Positions 16,398 to 24,650 of a stretch of DNA of 64,000 bases are shown one piece after another. The position numbers and the translations under genes were made by a program. Source of the stretch: JAKBEU01 sp036172095 (GTDB lineage: Bacteria; Patescibacteriota; Microgenomatia; UBA1406; GWC2-37-13); assembly GCA_036172095.1 (NCBI GenBank), contig JAVHSH010000012.1:69274-133273 (forward strand). Reading direction: 5' to 3'. Numbering within the stretch: position 1 is the first letter of the stretch; the number at the start of each line of letters is the position of its first letter. Below the pieces are notes generated by a model, which worked only from the letters and a program-made list of their open reading frames with translations, had not been told where the DNA came from and did no database searches.

Positions 16398-17114
16398 TTA
16401 TTCAAGATTTGTAAATACCATATGAACATCGGGAAGGTCTTCTATGGCTTCAACAAGCTCCATGACGTGCTTTGCTTCCTGTTCGGAAGGGACAGCAACA
16501 CGACTTAATGGGCGGAACTCAACTTCCGAAACAGTCGGATTAAGCTCTCCCAGAGCACCTCGTGCTCGACCAAATTGCTCAAAAGGGAAATAAACCGTTA
16601 TTGTTCCCTCACCTTCATCGATATCGTATGCATCCAGGGCCTGGCCAAACTCAAAAACCTGGTTCTCAGGAGAGACTGTCGAGTCAAATTGCATCATTGA
16701 ACATTTTTGAAATAGGTAGTGCACTGAGCCCTGAGTCCCCATTTTTCCTCCCCTATTCTCTATGACGGATTTGACTTCATTATGCGTCCTTGTTGAATTA
16801 TCACTTGTGCATTGAATCATGAATGCAACTCCATGAGGCCCAAATGCCTCATATGTCACTTCCTTCAAGTTGGCTGAGTCTGGACCGTTCCCTTTGGCGA
16901 TTGCACGCTGAATGTTTTCCTTCGGCATATTGGCGTCACGCGCCTTATCCATGGCTAGTCTCAATTTGAAGTTCGAATCAGGATTTGTCATTCCTCCACC
17001 TTCTATGACAGAGAGAGTAATTATACGGGACAGCTTGGCAAAAGCGACTCCTTTTGCCTTATCATTCACGGCCTTTTTATTCTTTATATTCGCCCATTTT
17101 GAGTGTCCTGACAT
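16398..17114 (-). CDS. YebC/PmpR family regulatory/translation factor
   Basis: The 238-residue product starts MSGHSKWANIKNKK, the family's invariant N-terminus, so the start is placed at 17114 although the frame remains open further upstream. GGGMTNPDSNFKLRLAMDKAR near 40 and MPKENIQRAIAKG near 62 are also diagnostic, as is a C-terminal ending in a ValHMVFTNLE-like strand. YebC proteins were described as transcription regulators and more recently as helping ribosomes through difficult sequences. It leads a two-gene operon with the membrane protein at 15625 and diverges from the TPR gene. Confidence 0.92.
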   Translation of the reverse strand: MSGHSKWANIKNKKAVNDKAKGVAFAKLSRIITLSVIEGGGMTNPDSNFKLRLAMDKARDANMPKENIQRAIAKGNGPDSANLKEVTYEAFGPHGVAFMIQCTSDNSTRTHNEVKSVIENRGGKMGTQGSVHYLFQKCSMMQFDSTVSPENQVFEFGQALDAYDIDEGEGTITVYFPFEQFGRARGALGELNPTVSEVEFRPLSRVAVPSEQEAKHVMELVEAIEDLPDVHMVFTNLE

Positions 17115-17163
17115 AGTAAAAAATGAAACGTATAATGAGGAACGTTGTTTATATATTACCACA

Positions 17164-17191
17164 TTGCAAAACGGAGGTGAGATGGTATACT
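17164..17191 (+). promoter_or_regulatory. extended -10 promoter of the TPR gene
   Basis: TTGCAA (17164-17169), 16 bases, then TATACT (17186-17191) with an upstream TG (17183-17184). The inferred start point is a few bases before ATG 17203, giving a nearly leaderless transcript. Confidence 0.55.
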
Positions 17192-17202
17192 GTTTGCTAA
17201 TT

Positions 17203-18021
17203 ATGGATCAAATAGAAAGACTCGAAAACCAGGCAATCGACGCAGCAATAAAATCTGACTGGGTGCAAGCCATAGACCTAAACTCACAAATACTCGAGTT
17301 CGACAAAAAGAACGTGCAAGCAATACTCCGTATCGCTTATGCGTATCTGCAAATAGTAGACTATGAGAATGCAAAGAAATATTATCACAAAGCCCTAAGA
17401 TCACAACCAAAGAACAGCGTTGCACATCAATATCTGGAAAAGATTGAGATACTCGAGAAAGGCAGTTTAAGGCCTCAAACACAAAAATCATTCAACCCTC
17501 ATCTTTTCATTGAATCTTTCGGAAAAACGAAGACGGCAACACTTGCGAATCTTGGTCAGAAACAAGTACTCGCTCAGTTGAGCATTGGACAACAAGTTGT
17601 CCTTAAAATCAAAAAAAGAAGGGTTGAGGTTCGTACGAGTGAAGACGAGTATGTGGGGACTCTTGCAGATGATATCTCAAAACGCCTCATCCTATTCATC
17701 AAAGCAAAAAGTACCTATACAGCATATATAAAAGAAGTTAGTCTTACGAAGGTGTTCGTATTTATCCGTGAAGATAAAAAAGGCCGCACAGTCAGCCATC
17801 ACATATCATTCCCCGTGAATTTACAAAAGAACATTGAGCAAATCGGAGACCCCAACCATCCAGGAACTGAAGAACGGGCAGAGGAAGCGGAAGAGGATGG
17901 AGAAGAAGACACCTCAATCAATGACTGGGAGAAGATGGTCGCAGAACAGACCGAAGAGAAAGAAGAGCTACTCGACATTCATCCTGAAGATCTCAAGGAT
18001 GACGATGAAGACGAAGAATAA
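17203..18021 (+). CDS. TPR protein with an acidic C-terminal tail
   Basis: From MDQIERLENQ the 272-residue protein has two to three tetratricopeptide helices at about 5-75 (AIDAAIKSDWVQAIDLNSQIL, YENAKKYYHKALRSQPKN), a basic beta-rich middle at about 100-200 with VVLKIKKRRVEVRT, and a very acidic tail (EERAEEAEEDGEEDTS). TPR domains mediate protein contacts; no enzyme activity is seen. The start at 17203 follows a strong promoter; an in-frame ATG at 17182 follows a GGAGGTGA but overlaps the -10 box. The tail is antisense to the small gene at 17979. Confidence 0.68.
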   Translation: MDQIERLENQAIDAAIKSDWVQAIDLNSQILEFDKKNVQAILRIAYAYLQIVDYENAKKYYHKALRSQPKNSVAHQYLEKIEILEKGSLRPQTQKSFNPHLFIESFGKTKTATLANLGQKQVLAQLSIGQQVVLKIKKRRVEVRTSEDEYVGTLADDISKRLILFIKAKSTYTAYIKEVSLTKVFVFIREDKKGRTVSHHISFPVNLQKNIEQIGDPNHPGTEERAEEAEEDGEEDTSINDWEKMVAEQTEEKEELLDIHPEDLKDDDEDEE

Positions 18022-18197
18022 TGTTTCGTCTTTTTATCCTTAAAGAATACAATCCTTCCTGTATGTCTTTTTTCCTGTATTAATTTTTGTATCTCCTTTG
18101 GTATATTAATATCCCCCATCGAACGAAGGGCTAATACAAATGAGACTATCAATATCGAAGCCAATATCAAAATCATGTACATAGAATTTATTCCCAA
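17979..18197 (-). CDS. small single-pass membrane protein
   Basis: The 72-residue frame has one hydrophobic helix at about 6-23, a basic stretch (KEIQKLIQEKRHTGRIVFFKDKK) and a serine-rich end. It overlaps the preceding gene of the same operon by 10 bases and its last third is antisense to the acidic tail of the TPR gene, so the Ser run may be an antisense effect and the true end uncertain. Its position at the end of a tight minus-strand operon supports it being real. No family is recognised. Confidence 0.45.
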   Translation of the reverse strand: MGINSMYMILILASILIVSFVLALRSMGDINIPKEIQKLIQEKRHTGRIVFFKDKKTKHYSSSSSSSLRSSG

Positions 18198-19081
18198 CTC
18201 TTCTCAATAGAACCTAACTCTAATACTATATCAGATACACGACCCTTCCCTATCAGCAAGTCACAATGAAAAAATGATGCTATTTTTATTGCTGTTTTTG
18301 AATAACCATTCTTAGTATTTTCGATAACACCACATTGAGACTTTTGACTTTTGACTTTAGGTTTTGAACTTATATCAATATCCACCACTCGCATCCCTTC
18401 CCCATCGATTATCCGACTTATATTCGTCGCAGCAATATATGATGACTGATAGAGTATTTGGACCGTCTTATTCTCTTTCCTAAGTTTTTTTTGATAGAAA
18501 TATCCTAAATACTGTTCTGCGAATGTCACATCTGAAAGAAGTATCTCGTCCCCCGACTGAATCTTTTTTATCTTTATTTCCTGGAAGTCGGTACTCCGCT
18601 TTCCCATGAATTGGAACCAAACATATAATCTGTCGAATATATTAGCATTCGAGTTTGCGAGAAATATATCGGTCCACAACGGAAGATGGACCCCATCCTT
18701 TGTACCGTAATAAACCATGTTTGTTTGTGGATAAAAATAGTAGTTGAGCATGGATCCCGTAATCCGGGAAAATGATTTGTTTAACAAATCTGGATTCTTG
18801 TCAATCAGGACAAGCTTCCCTATTCCCCCGAGCCTATAAGTCCCATACCCTCCCGGGATAGCGACTCTGCCTTCCGATTGGAACGAAGTGGCGTAATGGA
18901 CTTCTCCATTCCTATCAAATGAAAAGTAGACGGGAATCTCGGAATAAAAAAGGATATTTACCCTATCATTCGTTAGGAAAAAAGCGGAGCTGAGAAATTG
19001 GTTTATACAAATATATAGCAAGATGAGGACACAGAGTGCTAACCCTACATAGAGCGCCACTTTATGATGTATGGTATTCAT
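18188..19081 (-). CDS. membrane-anchored exported protein, possibly LytR_C-like
   Basis: The 297-residue protein has one transmembrane segment at about 10-30 and a long external part. The C-terminal region (TVQILYQSSYIAATNISRIIDGEGM, then SQCGVIENTKNGYSKTAIKIASFFHCD and DIVLELG) resembles in order the LytR_C-type domain that ends many CPR envelope proteins; this is a weak, pattern-level match. Two Cys may form a disulfide. It overlaps the antiporter gene by four bases, so it may work at the same membrane. Confidence 0.55.
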   Translation of the reverse strand: MNTIHHKVALYVGLALCVLILLYICINQFLSSAFFLTNDRVNILFYSEIPVYFSFDRNGEVHYATSFQSEGRVAIPGGYGTYRLGGIGKLVLIDKNPDLLNKSFSRITGSMLNYYFYPQTNMVYYGTKDGVHLPLWTDIFLANSNANIFDRLYVWFQFMGKRSTDFQEIKIKKIQSGDEILLSDVTFAEQYLGYFYQKKLRKENKTVQILYQSSYIAATNISRIIDGEGMRVVDIDISSKPKVKSQKSQCGVIENTKNGYSKTAIKIASFFHCDLLIGKGRVSDIVLELGSIEKSWE

Positions 19082-20805
19082 AACCCCTCGTGTTCTTTCT
19101 TGAAATATGCAATATGCTTCACGATGTCATCCTTCTGGAATCGCTTCAACATCAATAGCTTCCTTATTATCGAGAGGGATGCTTCAAACTCCGGTTGAAT
19201 GACGACATGCACTCCTAAATCTTTCATGCGCTTATGGTCGATTATCTTGTGGACTCGACTCATCACAATAATGTCCTTATTCAATCGTTTTGCATTAAGG
19301 ACAATGCTTTCTTGCGCATATCTATCGGGAAGAGCAAGGACTATCGCCATGGCATGCTCCGCTTCCGCGTAATCCAGGATATCTATATCGGACGGATCTC
19401 CATACAGGATATTCACCCCAAGTTTTTTTGCACGCTCTACGGTCTGAAAATTGTAATCGATGGCGATAAATGGAATATCCGCCAAAAGAAGGGCGCGTCC
19501 TACGTATGAGCCGATTCGCCCATATCCACAGAGAATAACGTGATTCTTTATATCAAGCGCGTCAATCGATGACTTATCGAGATCTATACGTTTTGTGACA
19601 TATGTGTGAACAAATGGAAGGAATCGTGCGACAAAATGCCAAAATAGTTTATACACCTTTTCTTTTTTTGCAATCAATGCAGGTGTAAATAGGAGACTCA
19701 TGAGTACAGCGGATATGATGAACATGTACTGTTCTTGAGAAAACAGCTTATTCGCATATGCAACGGACATGAGAATGAACGCATCCTCATCAATTTGGAA
19801 CAGATACAACGAAAGATATGTCGACAGCTTCGAATGAAGCCTGAATGAAGTAAATATGAGGAATATGATGACCGCTTTTGCGAGCATGACAAGTATGCCA
19901 AATATCAGCATGGGTATTAGCGTTGGGAACAACACTCCCAAGTTGATATTCATCCCAATATATATAAAAAAAATAACGGAAAGAATATCTCTAAAAGGCC
20001 GAATTTGCGAAAATATGTGATGGTGTTCAACTGTTTGAGCCACAACTACGCCCGCAACAAAAATACTGATGAAGGGAGAAATGTGTAGGAGCGTTGATAC
20101 GTATGCGATAAGAAATATCGAAAGAACAATAAAAAGATTTAGTAACTCCCGTGAGAGAAGAGCAAATTTATTGAATATGAGCGGCGCTACTCTCTTCCCT
20201 ACATAATAGGCAAATGCCAGGATCAAGCCGGCAAATATGACGTCAACTGTGATTTTTTGGATTATTTGGATTGGTGTATGGTTGACTCCAGTAAGTGAGT
20301 TGAAGATGACCATAAATGGGATAAATGCTAGGTCCTGAAACATGAGTATACCCATCGCCAACTCTCCAACAAATGACCCTTCTTCACCCTTATCCTGGAT
20401 TATTTTGGCGACTATAGTTGTTGAAGATGACGAAAGCGCAATACCGGTAAGAAGACACTGAACAAATGTGAATCCAAAAAACATACTGATGACTCCCGTC
20501 ACCGCCGCTGAAATAACCAACTGAAGTGTGCCACCATAGACGATAAACCGCTTCATTGAAAGCATCCTATCAAACTGCGTCTCCAAACCAACCGTAAACA
20601 TCAAAAGTAGGATCCCAAAGTACGCAAAACTATCAAGCGAAGCGTGATTCGTAATACCGCCAAAGAAGTTGGATAGAACAATACCACCCAACATATAGCC
20701 AACAATTGGCGAAATCTTATTCTTTTTGAATATGTATGCCATGATAAGTGGCACAAGAAGAAACATGCTGACATTGAAAAACAAAGAAGCTGGTAACTCA
20801 CCCAT
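19078..20805 (-). CDS. CPA2-type cation:proton antiporter with RCK domain
   Basis: The 575-residue protein starts MGELPASLFF and has about 12 transmembrane helices in residues 5-385, including the family's PIVGYMLGGIVLSNF, LLLMFTVGLETQFD and TGIALSSSSTTIV segments, then a cytoplasmic TrkA-N/RCK domain with HVILCGYGRIGSYVGRAL near 420 as the NAD-binding Rossmann loop. It most likely exchanges Na+ or K+ for H+ under ligand control. The frame stays open 35 codons further upstream, but a terminator for the previous gene lies in that stretch and TATACT precedes 20805, so the later start is chosen. Confidence 0.88.
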   Translation of the reverse strand: MGELPASLFFNVSMFLLVPLIMAYIFKKNKISPIVGYMLGGIVLSNFFGGITNHASLDSFAYFGILLLMFTVGLETQFDRMLSMKRFIVYGGTLQLVISAAVTGVISMFFGFTFVQCLLTGIALSSSSTTIVAKIIQDKGEEGSFVGELAMGILMFQDLAFIPFMVIFNSLTGVNHTPIQIIQKITVDVIFAGLILAFAYYVGKRVAPLIFNKFALLSRELLNLFIVLSIFLIAYVSTLLHISPFISIFVAGVVVAQTVEHHHIFSQIRPFRDILSVIFFIYIGMNINLGVLFPTLIPMLIFGILVMLAKAVIIFLIFTSFRLHSKLSTYLSLYLFQIDEDAFILMSVAYANKLFSQEQYMFIISAVLMSLLFTPALIAKKEKVYKLFWHFVARFLPFVHTYVTKRIDLDKSSIDALDIKNHVILCGYGRIGSYVGRALLLADIPFIAIDYNFQTVERAKKLGVNILYGDPSDIDILDYAEAEHAMAIVLALPDRYAQESIVLNAKRLNKDIIVMSRVHKIIDHKRMKDLGVHVVIQPEFEASLSIIRKLLMLKRFQKDDIVKHIAYFKKEHEGL

Positions 20806-20865
20806 ATATCCTTTCAGTATAGCGTATTTCGTGCGAACGTTACAAGGTTTTACGGATGATGAGGA

Positions 20866-20894
20866 TAAAAAAACCTCCAGGTTTCCCCGGAGGT
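20866..20894 (-). terminator. intrinsic terminator
   Basis: On the minus strand CCTCC...GGAGG pairs over a GAAA-containing loop and is followed by seven T. It ends the Cys-rich exported gene at 20916 and precedes the antiporter promoter. Confidence 0.8.
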
Positions 20895-20915
20895 AATGTT
20901 TATTTCTCAAAATCC

Positions 20916-21896
20916 TTATTGAGAAGGATCGGAAGCTTTCCCTGCAGCGTCACCGCACTGTTTGTCTGAATACGAGTTTACCCCTCCATACTTCATCATC
21001 GTACATGCGACATTATTCGTGTCATACGGTAATGGAAGTTTTTTGTTCCCTATCCAACATTGGGTAAACGATGTCCCATCCGCTTTATACACCTTATTAG
21101 CCCATTGTAAGCCATTACACGTGTTTCCGCTGAATTGCTTGCTGACAGTATATCCACAGACATATGCCAAACTCCCATGCAATGGGTTCTGGACATTTGT
21201 GCTTGTCTGGACACAAACAGGTGTCAATCCGTTGAAGTTCCCTGATGTATTGAATGTTTTTGTACAGTTATATTTATAACCGTCAGCATAAATACATGAT
21301 GTTGCGGTGACTGGCTGGAAAGGAGTCAATGTTGGACCAGTTGTCGGTGTTGGATTGGGATTGCCACAACACACACCAGGCTTAAGTGAAGTTGGAATAC
21401 CCGCAACCTTATTCACATATGCACAATCTTTGGAAGCAAGGATTGATTCCCCTGTTCCACAGCTTGCCTTACATTTTGAATAGACATCGGAGTTATTCCT
21501 CTGACAGTGGCTATCGCCCAATTTCTTTGCTTGATCGGCATTCCTACAACAATTATATGATACGCCTAATGTTGTTCCCTTACATGTGACTATCTTGTCG
21601 GTATAGTCGTTCACACCACCACAAAGTCCAATAATTTGATTGTCTGGGCAAAAATCCCCACTATTCGAATAGGTGCTATCATAGATTCCTGCTGGATTTT
21701 TATTTTGGCATTGTTGGTCGGGTGTTTGGGTCTGCAACAGCTTATTACTAAAGCCTGCACGAGATGATGTTGACGTTGTTTTCGTAGTAAAATCTCCCGC
21801 AACTTTTGCTATGAGCGCAGCGACGAGAACGACGAAGGTAATAACGAGTACAGCAGTTATATCTGTCTCTTTGGTCTTAATATGTTTTTCTTGCAT
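20916..21896 (-). CDS. Cys-rich membrane-anchored exported protein, paralogue C
   Basis: The start is placed at MQEKHIKTKETDIT because the product of 22601-23320 begins almost identically and the upstream sequence is also shared. The 326-residue protein has a transmembrane helix at about 12-36, a Thr/Ser linker (TTKTTSTSSRA), and an external part with about 28 cysteines including NCCRNAD and GVCCGNPNP, plus a Pro/Thr spacer (PTPTTGPTLTPF). It differs from paralogues A and B in detail but has the same plan. The function is unknown; a surface or pilus-like role is only a guess. Confidence 0.7.
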   Translation of the reverse strand: MQEKHIKTKETDITAVLVITFVVLVAALIAKVAGDFTTKTTSTSSRAGFSNKLLQTQTPDQQCQNKNPAGIYDSTYSNSGDFCPDNQIIGLCGGVNDYTDKIVTCKGTTLGVSYNCCRNADQAKKLGDSHCQRNNSDVYSKCKASCGTGESILASKDCAYVNKVAGIPTSLKPGVCCGNPNPTPTTGPTLTPFQPVTATSCIYADGYKYNCTKTFNTSGNFNGLTPVCVQTSTNVQNPLHGSLAYVCGYTVSKQFSGNTCNGLQWANKVYKADGTSFTQCWIGNKKLPLPYDTNNVACTMMKYGGVNSYSDKQCGDAAGKASDPSQ

Positions 21897-21968
21897 GTTA
21901 TTTAAGCAAATGATAAGTAATGATTTACTATAACAAATCATCATCCTTAAATACAATAATGACATACC

Positions 21969-21986
21969 CCGCAGCAAGCTGCGAGG
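21969..21986. repeat. REP-like hairpin, left copy
   Basis: CCGCAGCAAGCTGCGAGG contains the CGCAGC-AA-GCTGCG hairpin. The same 18 bases recur in direct orientation at 22491-22508, on the other side of the transposase. Flanking ATACC/GGTAT extends the pairing in this copy. Confidence 0.75.
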
Positions 21987-21995
21987 TATCTGGTG

Positions 21996-22444
21996 TTAGT
22001 CGAAGAGGCTAATTTGATCTCGATGGAGTTGTTGATATTCATTTTGTTTACCTTGCGACTTTACGTAGTTTGAAATTACTTTCTCATTCCCGTTCTTCCC
22101 AACGGTTGAAATATAGTATCCAGCTGACCAAAAGCTACTCCCCACATTTTTATCTTTAGTTGTGGTAGTTGGGAAAAGACTTCACGAGCTGTAATGCTTT
22201 TGATTATCTGTACAAGTCGTGAAGGAAGAAATGTGGGGATTGATTGAATGAGAAAGTGGACATGATTTAAGTCTGTTCCAATCTCAACAAAATGAATATC
22301 ATATCTGTTTTGTATTTGGATACATGTTTCTTTCAAGATATGGTCGACCTGACGGTCGACAACAACTTTTCTGAATTTCGTGGGGCAGACCACGTGGTAT
22401 AACATCATATCTACATTATGCCTCTTGTGGATATATTCTGTCAT
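21996..22444 (-). pseudogene. IS200/REP-associated transposase (TnpA), frameshifted
   Basis: The first about 106 residues read as a Y1 transposase: YHVVCPTKFRKVV near 16 and NHVHFLIQSIP near 79 with the HxH metal-binding pair. After GVAF the annotated frame goes off and stops 16 residues on. If one T were restored in the TTTT run at 22130-22133 (plus-strand AAAA), the frame would continue WSAGYYISTVGKNGNEKVISNYVKSQ and end at 21996, supplying the missing helix with the catalytic Tyr. Either a disabling mutation or a sequencing error explains this. Direct REP copies lie on both sides. Confidence 0.8.
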
Positions 22445-22490
22445 GGGGAAAGATTGTAAGGGAGAAACTCAGAGAAAGCAATGAAAGGTG

Positions 22491-22508
22491 CCGCAGCAAG
22501 CTGCGAGG
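22491..22508. repeat. REP-like hairpin, right copy
   Basis: Exact direct copy of the 18-base REP at 21969-21986. Together they bracket the TnpA-like pseudogene, the arrangement expected of REP-associated tyrosine transposases. Confidence 0.75.
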
Positions 22509-22541
22509 AATTAACCGTTATGAGAAGATTAAAAAATCGCC

Positions 22542-22570
22542 AAAAAAAAACCTCCGGGTTTTCCCGGAGG
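22542..22570 (-). terminator. intrinsic terminator
   Basis: CCTCCGGG and CCCGGAGG form a perfect 8-bp stem around TTTT; the minus strand has nine T after it. It closes the gene at 22601. Confidence 0.88.
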
Positions 22571-22600
22571 ATATTTATTACAAAAGGAAATAATTGTCGT

Positions 22601-23320
22601 TTACGGCGTTGGCGAAAGTGATTTTGGGACATAACAATAGCCCGTTTCTATATGATCAACTGCGCCTGTTTTTGCTCCCCCTAATTGTGCAAACAGATCA
22701 ATCCCTCCATTGACCCATGTGACGTATATGGGGCACTCAACTTCATATTCTCCAAAACTATATCCAAATATACTAAAGCGTCTCCTAAAATACGATGCAT
22801 TAGTCCCATTTTCGCTCGTGTAAAATCTATCATAGGATGATGGATCCTTCACTGTCGACTTTGTCCATGGACTATAACAGACAGCTCCAGACACACCAGT
22901 TATCCTTTCACAGAAAGGACTTACTATTGCATTAGCCTTAAAATTTGACTTAATTGCAATTGGTACACATCTAACGTTACCCGGACAAATTTCTTTTCCA
23001 TAACTTGTTTTATCGGCAACAGTCACGCCAGGCGCGCAGGAACTTGCACATTCTGGTGAGCTAACTACAATACAAACGCCGAACCAGTTTGCCTCACCTG
23101 CTTTACAGAGCACATCTTGATATGCAATACGTCCAGTTAAGGTTTTTGGCAGCATCATCATAGGTTTTTTTACATCACTTGCCCGAGAAGAAGTTGAAGT
23201 TGAGTGTTTACTTAAGTTGCCTAAAACTTGAGCAATAAGCATTGTGACAAGAATGACAAATGTGATAACCAGTACTGAAGTTATATCTGTTTCTTTGGTC
23301 TTCGTATGTTTTTCTTGCAT
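22601..23320 (-). CDS. Cys-containing membrane-anchored exported protein, paralogue D
   Basis: The 239-residue protein shares its first about 50 residues with paralogue C (MQEKH.KTKETDIT, transmembrane helix at 13-36, TSTSSRA linker), but the external domain differs: it has about 12 cysteines (SPECASSCAPG, CPGNVRC) and a C-terminal part with EYEVECPIYVTWVNGG. Promoter-side sequence is also shared with paralogue C, so this is a duplication with replacement of the external domain. The function is unknown. Confidence 0.68.
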   Translation of the reverse strand: MQEKHTKTKETDITSVLVITFVILVTMLIAQVLGNLSKHSTSTSSRASDVKKPMMMLPKTLTGRIAYQDVLCKAGEANWFGVCIVVSSPECASSCAPGVTVADKTSYGKEICPGNVRCVPIAIKSNFKANAIVSPFCERITGVSGAVCYSPWTKSTVKDPSSYDRFYTSENGTNASYFRRRFSIFGYSFGEYEVECPIYVTWVNGGIDLFAQLGGAKTGAVDHIETGYCYVPKSLSPTP

Positions 23321-23398
23321 GTTATTTAAGCAAATAATAAGTAATGTCTAACTATATCAAAATAATCTGTTTGATTTCAAGAAGAAATTCAGTTGCTG

Positions 23399-23764
23399 TT
23401 ATTTGCTCAGTGCTTTTTTGCACTCGATACAATATTTTGCCTCAGGGACAAGCTCAAGACGGGCTTGAGGAATATCATTATTACACCTTTGACAAACGCC
23501 ATATGTTCCCTTCTTCAATGCTTCAAGAGCAAAGCCCATTTCGATGAGTCGTTTTTGGGAGTCTTTTATTTCTGCTTCAACTGTGTCATGCCCTACTTGC
23601 TCACGAACATCAGTATCAACTGCGGCGTTATCTGACGCATGGTCAGGATCTGAGAATGGATCTTCAATTTTTAGATTTGCTATCTGCAGAGTGAGTTTTT
23701 TCTGTTCCTCTTCTATCATGTTTTTCTGTTTTGCTAGAAACGTTTTTGACAATTGTTTTGACAT
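23399..23764 (-). CDS. TraR/DksA-type zinc-finger protein
   Basis: The 121-residue protein has an N-terminal helical region, a central DTDVREQVGHDTVEAEI stretch and a C-terminal four-Cys zinc finger, YGVCQRCNNDIPQARLELVPEAKYCIEC. This is the DksA/TraR plan; such proteins act on RNA polymerase through its secondary channel, like GreA at 3164. The first 101 bases overlap the end of the lgt-like gene in another frame; if translation begins at the second Met (residue 16) the overlap shrinks to 56 bases. Confidence 0.88.
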   Translation of the reverse strand: MSKQLSKTFLAKQKNMIEEEQKKLTLQIANLKIEDPFSDPDHASDNAAVDTDVREQVGHDTVEAEIKDSQKRLIEMGFALEALKKGTYGVCQRCNNDIPQARLELVPEAKYCIECKKALSK

Positions 23765-24518
23765 AGGTAGTGTTCAAATTGATAAATCGTATTAAACCCG
23801 AGCTGATAAAAACTCTGAAATAATACACAAAATAAAAACAGGATGTCAAGAGCAAAATAAGAAATACCCATGATTCAATTGGACTATCCCCTATTGCAGC
23901 ACGCTTATCCTTCAAAAAACTGAATGCGAAAGAAGTGAAGGAATAGAGGAAAAAAAAGAAAAAAAGGATTATACCTTTATCTATTTTTTCTTTTCTGATG
24001 GCATAAAAAAGACGAATCGAAGTATACACTCCCACTCCAAAAAAAATCGCTTTATATAATGCAACTGGATGTCGAAACCATTTGAACAGTATCCCCGGTT
24101 CAATACCGGCAACAAATGCGCCAAGTTCTGCAATACCGGCAAATACAAAAAATGAGGGGACGATATAGTCGCTGAATTCATCAAATTTTATCTTGTTCTT
24201 CTGACAGAGAAAGAATAAGGCGCTCACTGCGCCAATAATCATACCGAGTGGAGAAATACCTGGATATCCATTGGCAAGAATGTATTTAAGAACATTGAAT
24301 CCAAACTCATCAAAATGTAGTAATCCGTACAGAATCCTGCCGACTAATAAAGAAAATCCAAACGAAATAAAAACAATGTCAAAAGCCAACTCTTCTGGAA
24401 ATTTAGAAATTCGAATATGTTTCCAAACAAAAAAACATGCCCAAAAGAATGCCAAAACAAGAAATACGCCGTAGGTATAGATGAAAAAAGAGCCAAGCTG
24501 GGCAAAGAGAGGTAACAT
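23664..24518 (-). CDS. Lgt-like membrane protein, diverged
   Basis: The 284-residue protein has about seven transmembrane helices and the general order of prolipoprotein diacylglyceryl transferase: YTYGVFLVLAF near 14, LLVGRILYGLLHFDEF near 56, GYPGISPLGMIIGA near 82 where Lgt has its GG..HGG loop, and FVAGIEPG near 132 where Lgt has the signature around NxxNGE. Several residues considered essential in E. coli Lgt (the Arg and Asn of that signature, and the Glu of the LYE motif, here LYK) appear replaced, so activity is doubtful. The basic C-terminal tail reads through the start of the DksA-like gene. Confidence 0.65.
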   Translation of the reverse strand: MLPLFAQLGSFFIYTYGVFLVLAFFWACFFVWKHIRISKFPEELAFDIVFISFGFSLLVGRILYGLLHFDEFGFNVLKYILANGYPGISPLGMIIGAVSALFFLCQKNKIKFDEFSDYIVPSFFVFAGIAELGAFVAGIEPGILFKWFRHPVALYKAIFFGVGVYTSIRLFYAIRKEKIDKGIILFFFFFLYSFTSFAFSFLKDKRAAIGDSPIESWVFLILLLTSCFYFVYYFRVFISSGLIRFINLNTTYVKTIVKNVSSKTEKHDRRGTEKTHSADSKSKN

Positions 24519-24614
24519 AGGGATAAGTATACCTGATAGCGTCGTGAAATTAAAATTCCAAATTTAAATTCAAAAATATAGATGCAGGTGCGAACATGTG
24601 TATTTGATTTGGAT

Positions 24615-24643
24615 TTGGAGCTTGAATGCACTTATAGTACAAT
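24615..24643 (+). promoter_or_regulatory. promoter for the HAD-glycosyltransferase operon
   Basis: TTGGAG (24615-24620), 17 bases, TACAAT (24638-24643); the ATG follows after seven bases. It supports the 24651 start over the longer open frame from 24582. Confidence 0.5.
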
Positions 24644-24650
24644 ATCACTC

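Noticed and set aside
16912..17202. N-terminal extension of the TPR protein
   Set aside because: It is antisense to yebC, and a good promoter lies just before 17203.
20806..20910. Extension of the antiporter upstream
   Set aside because: A terminator of the preceding gene lies within it and the family N-terminus fits MGELPASLFF.
22441..22632. Small minus-strand frame next to the transposase
   Set aside because: It spans a terminator and a REP copy, so it is unlikely to be coding.
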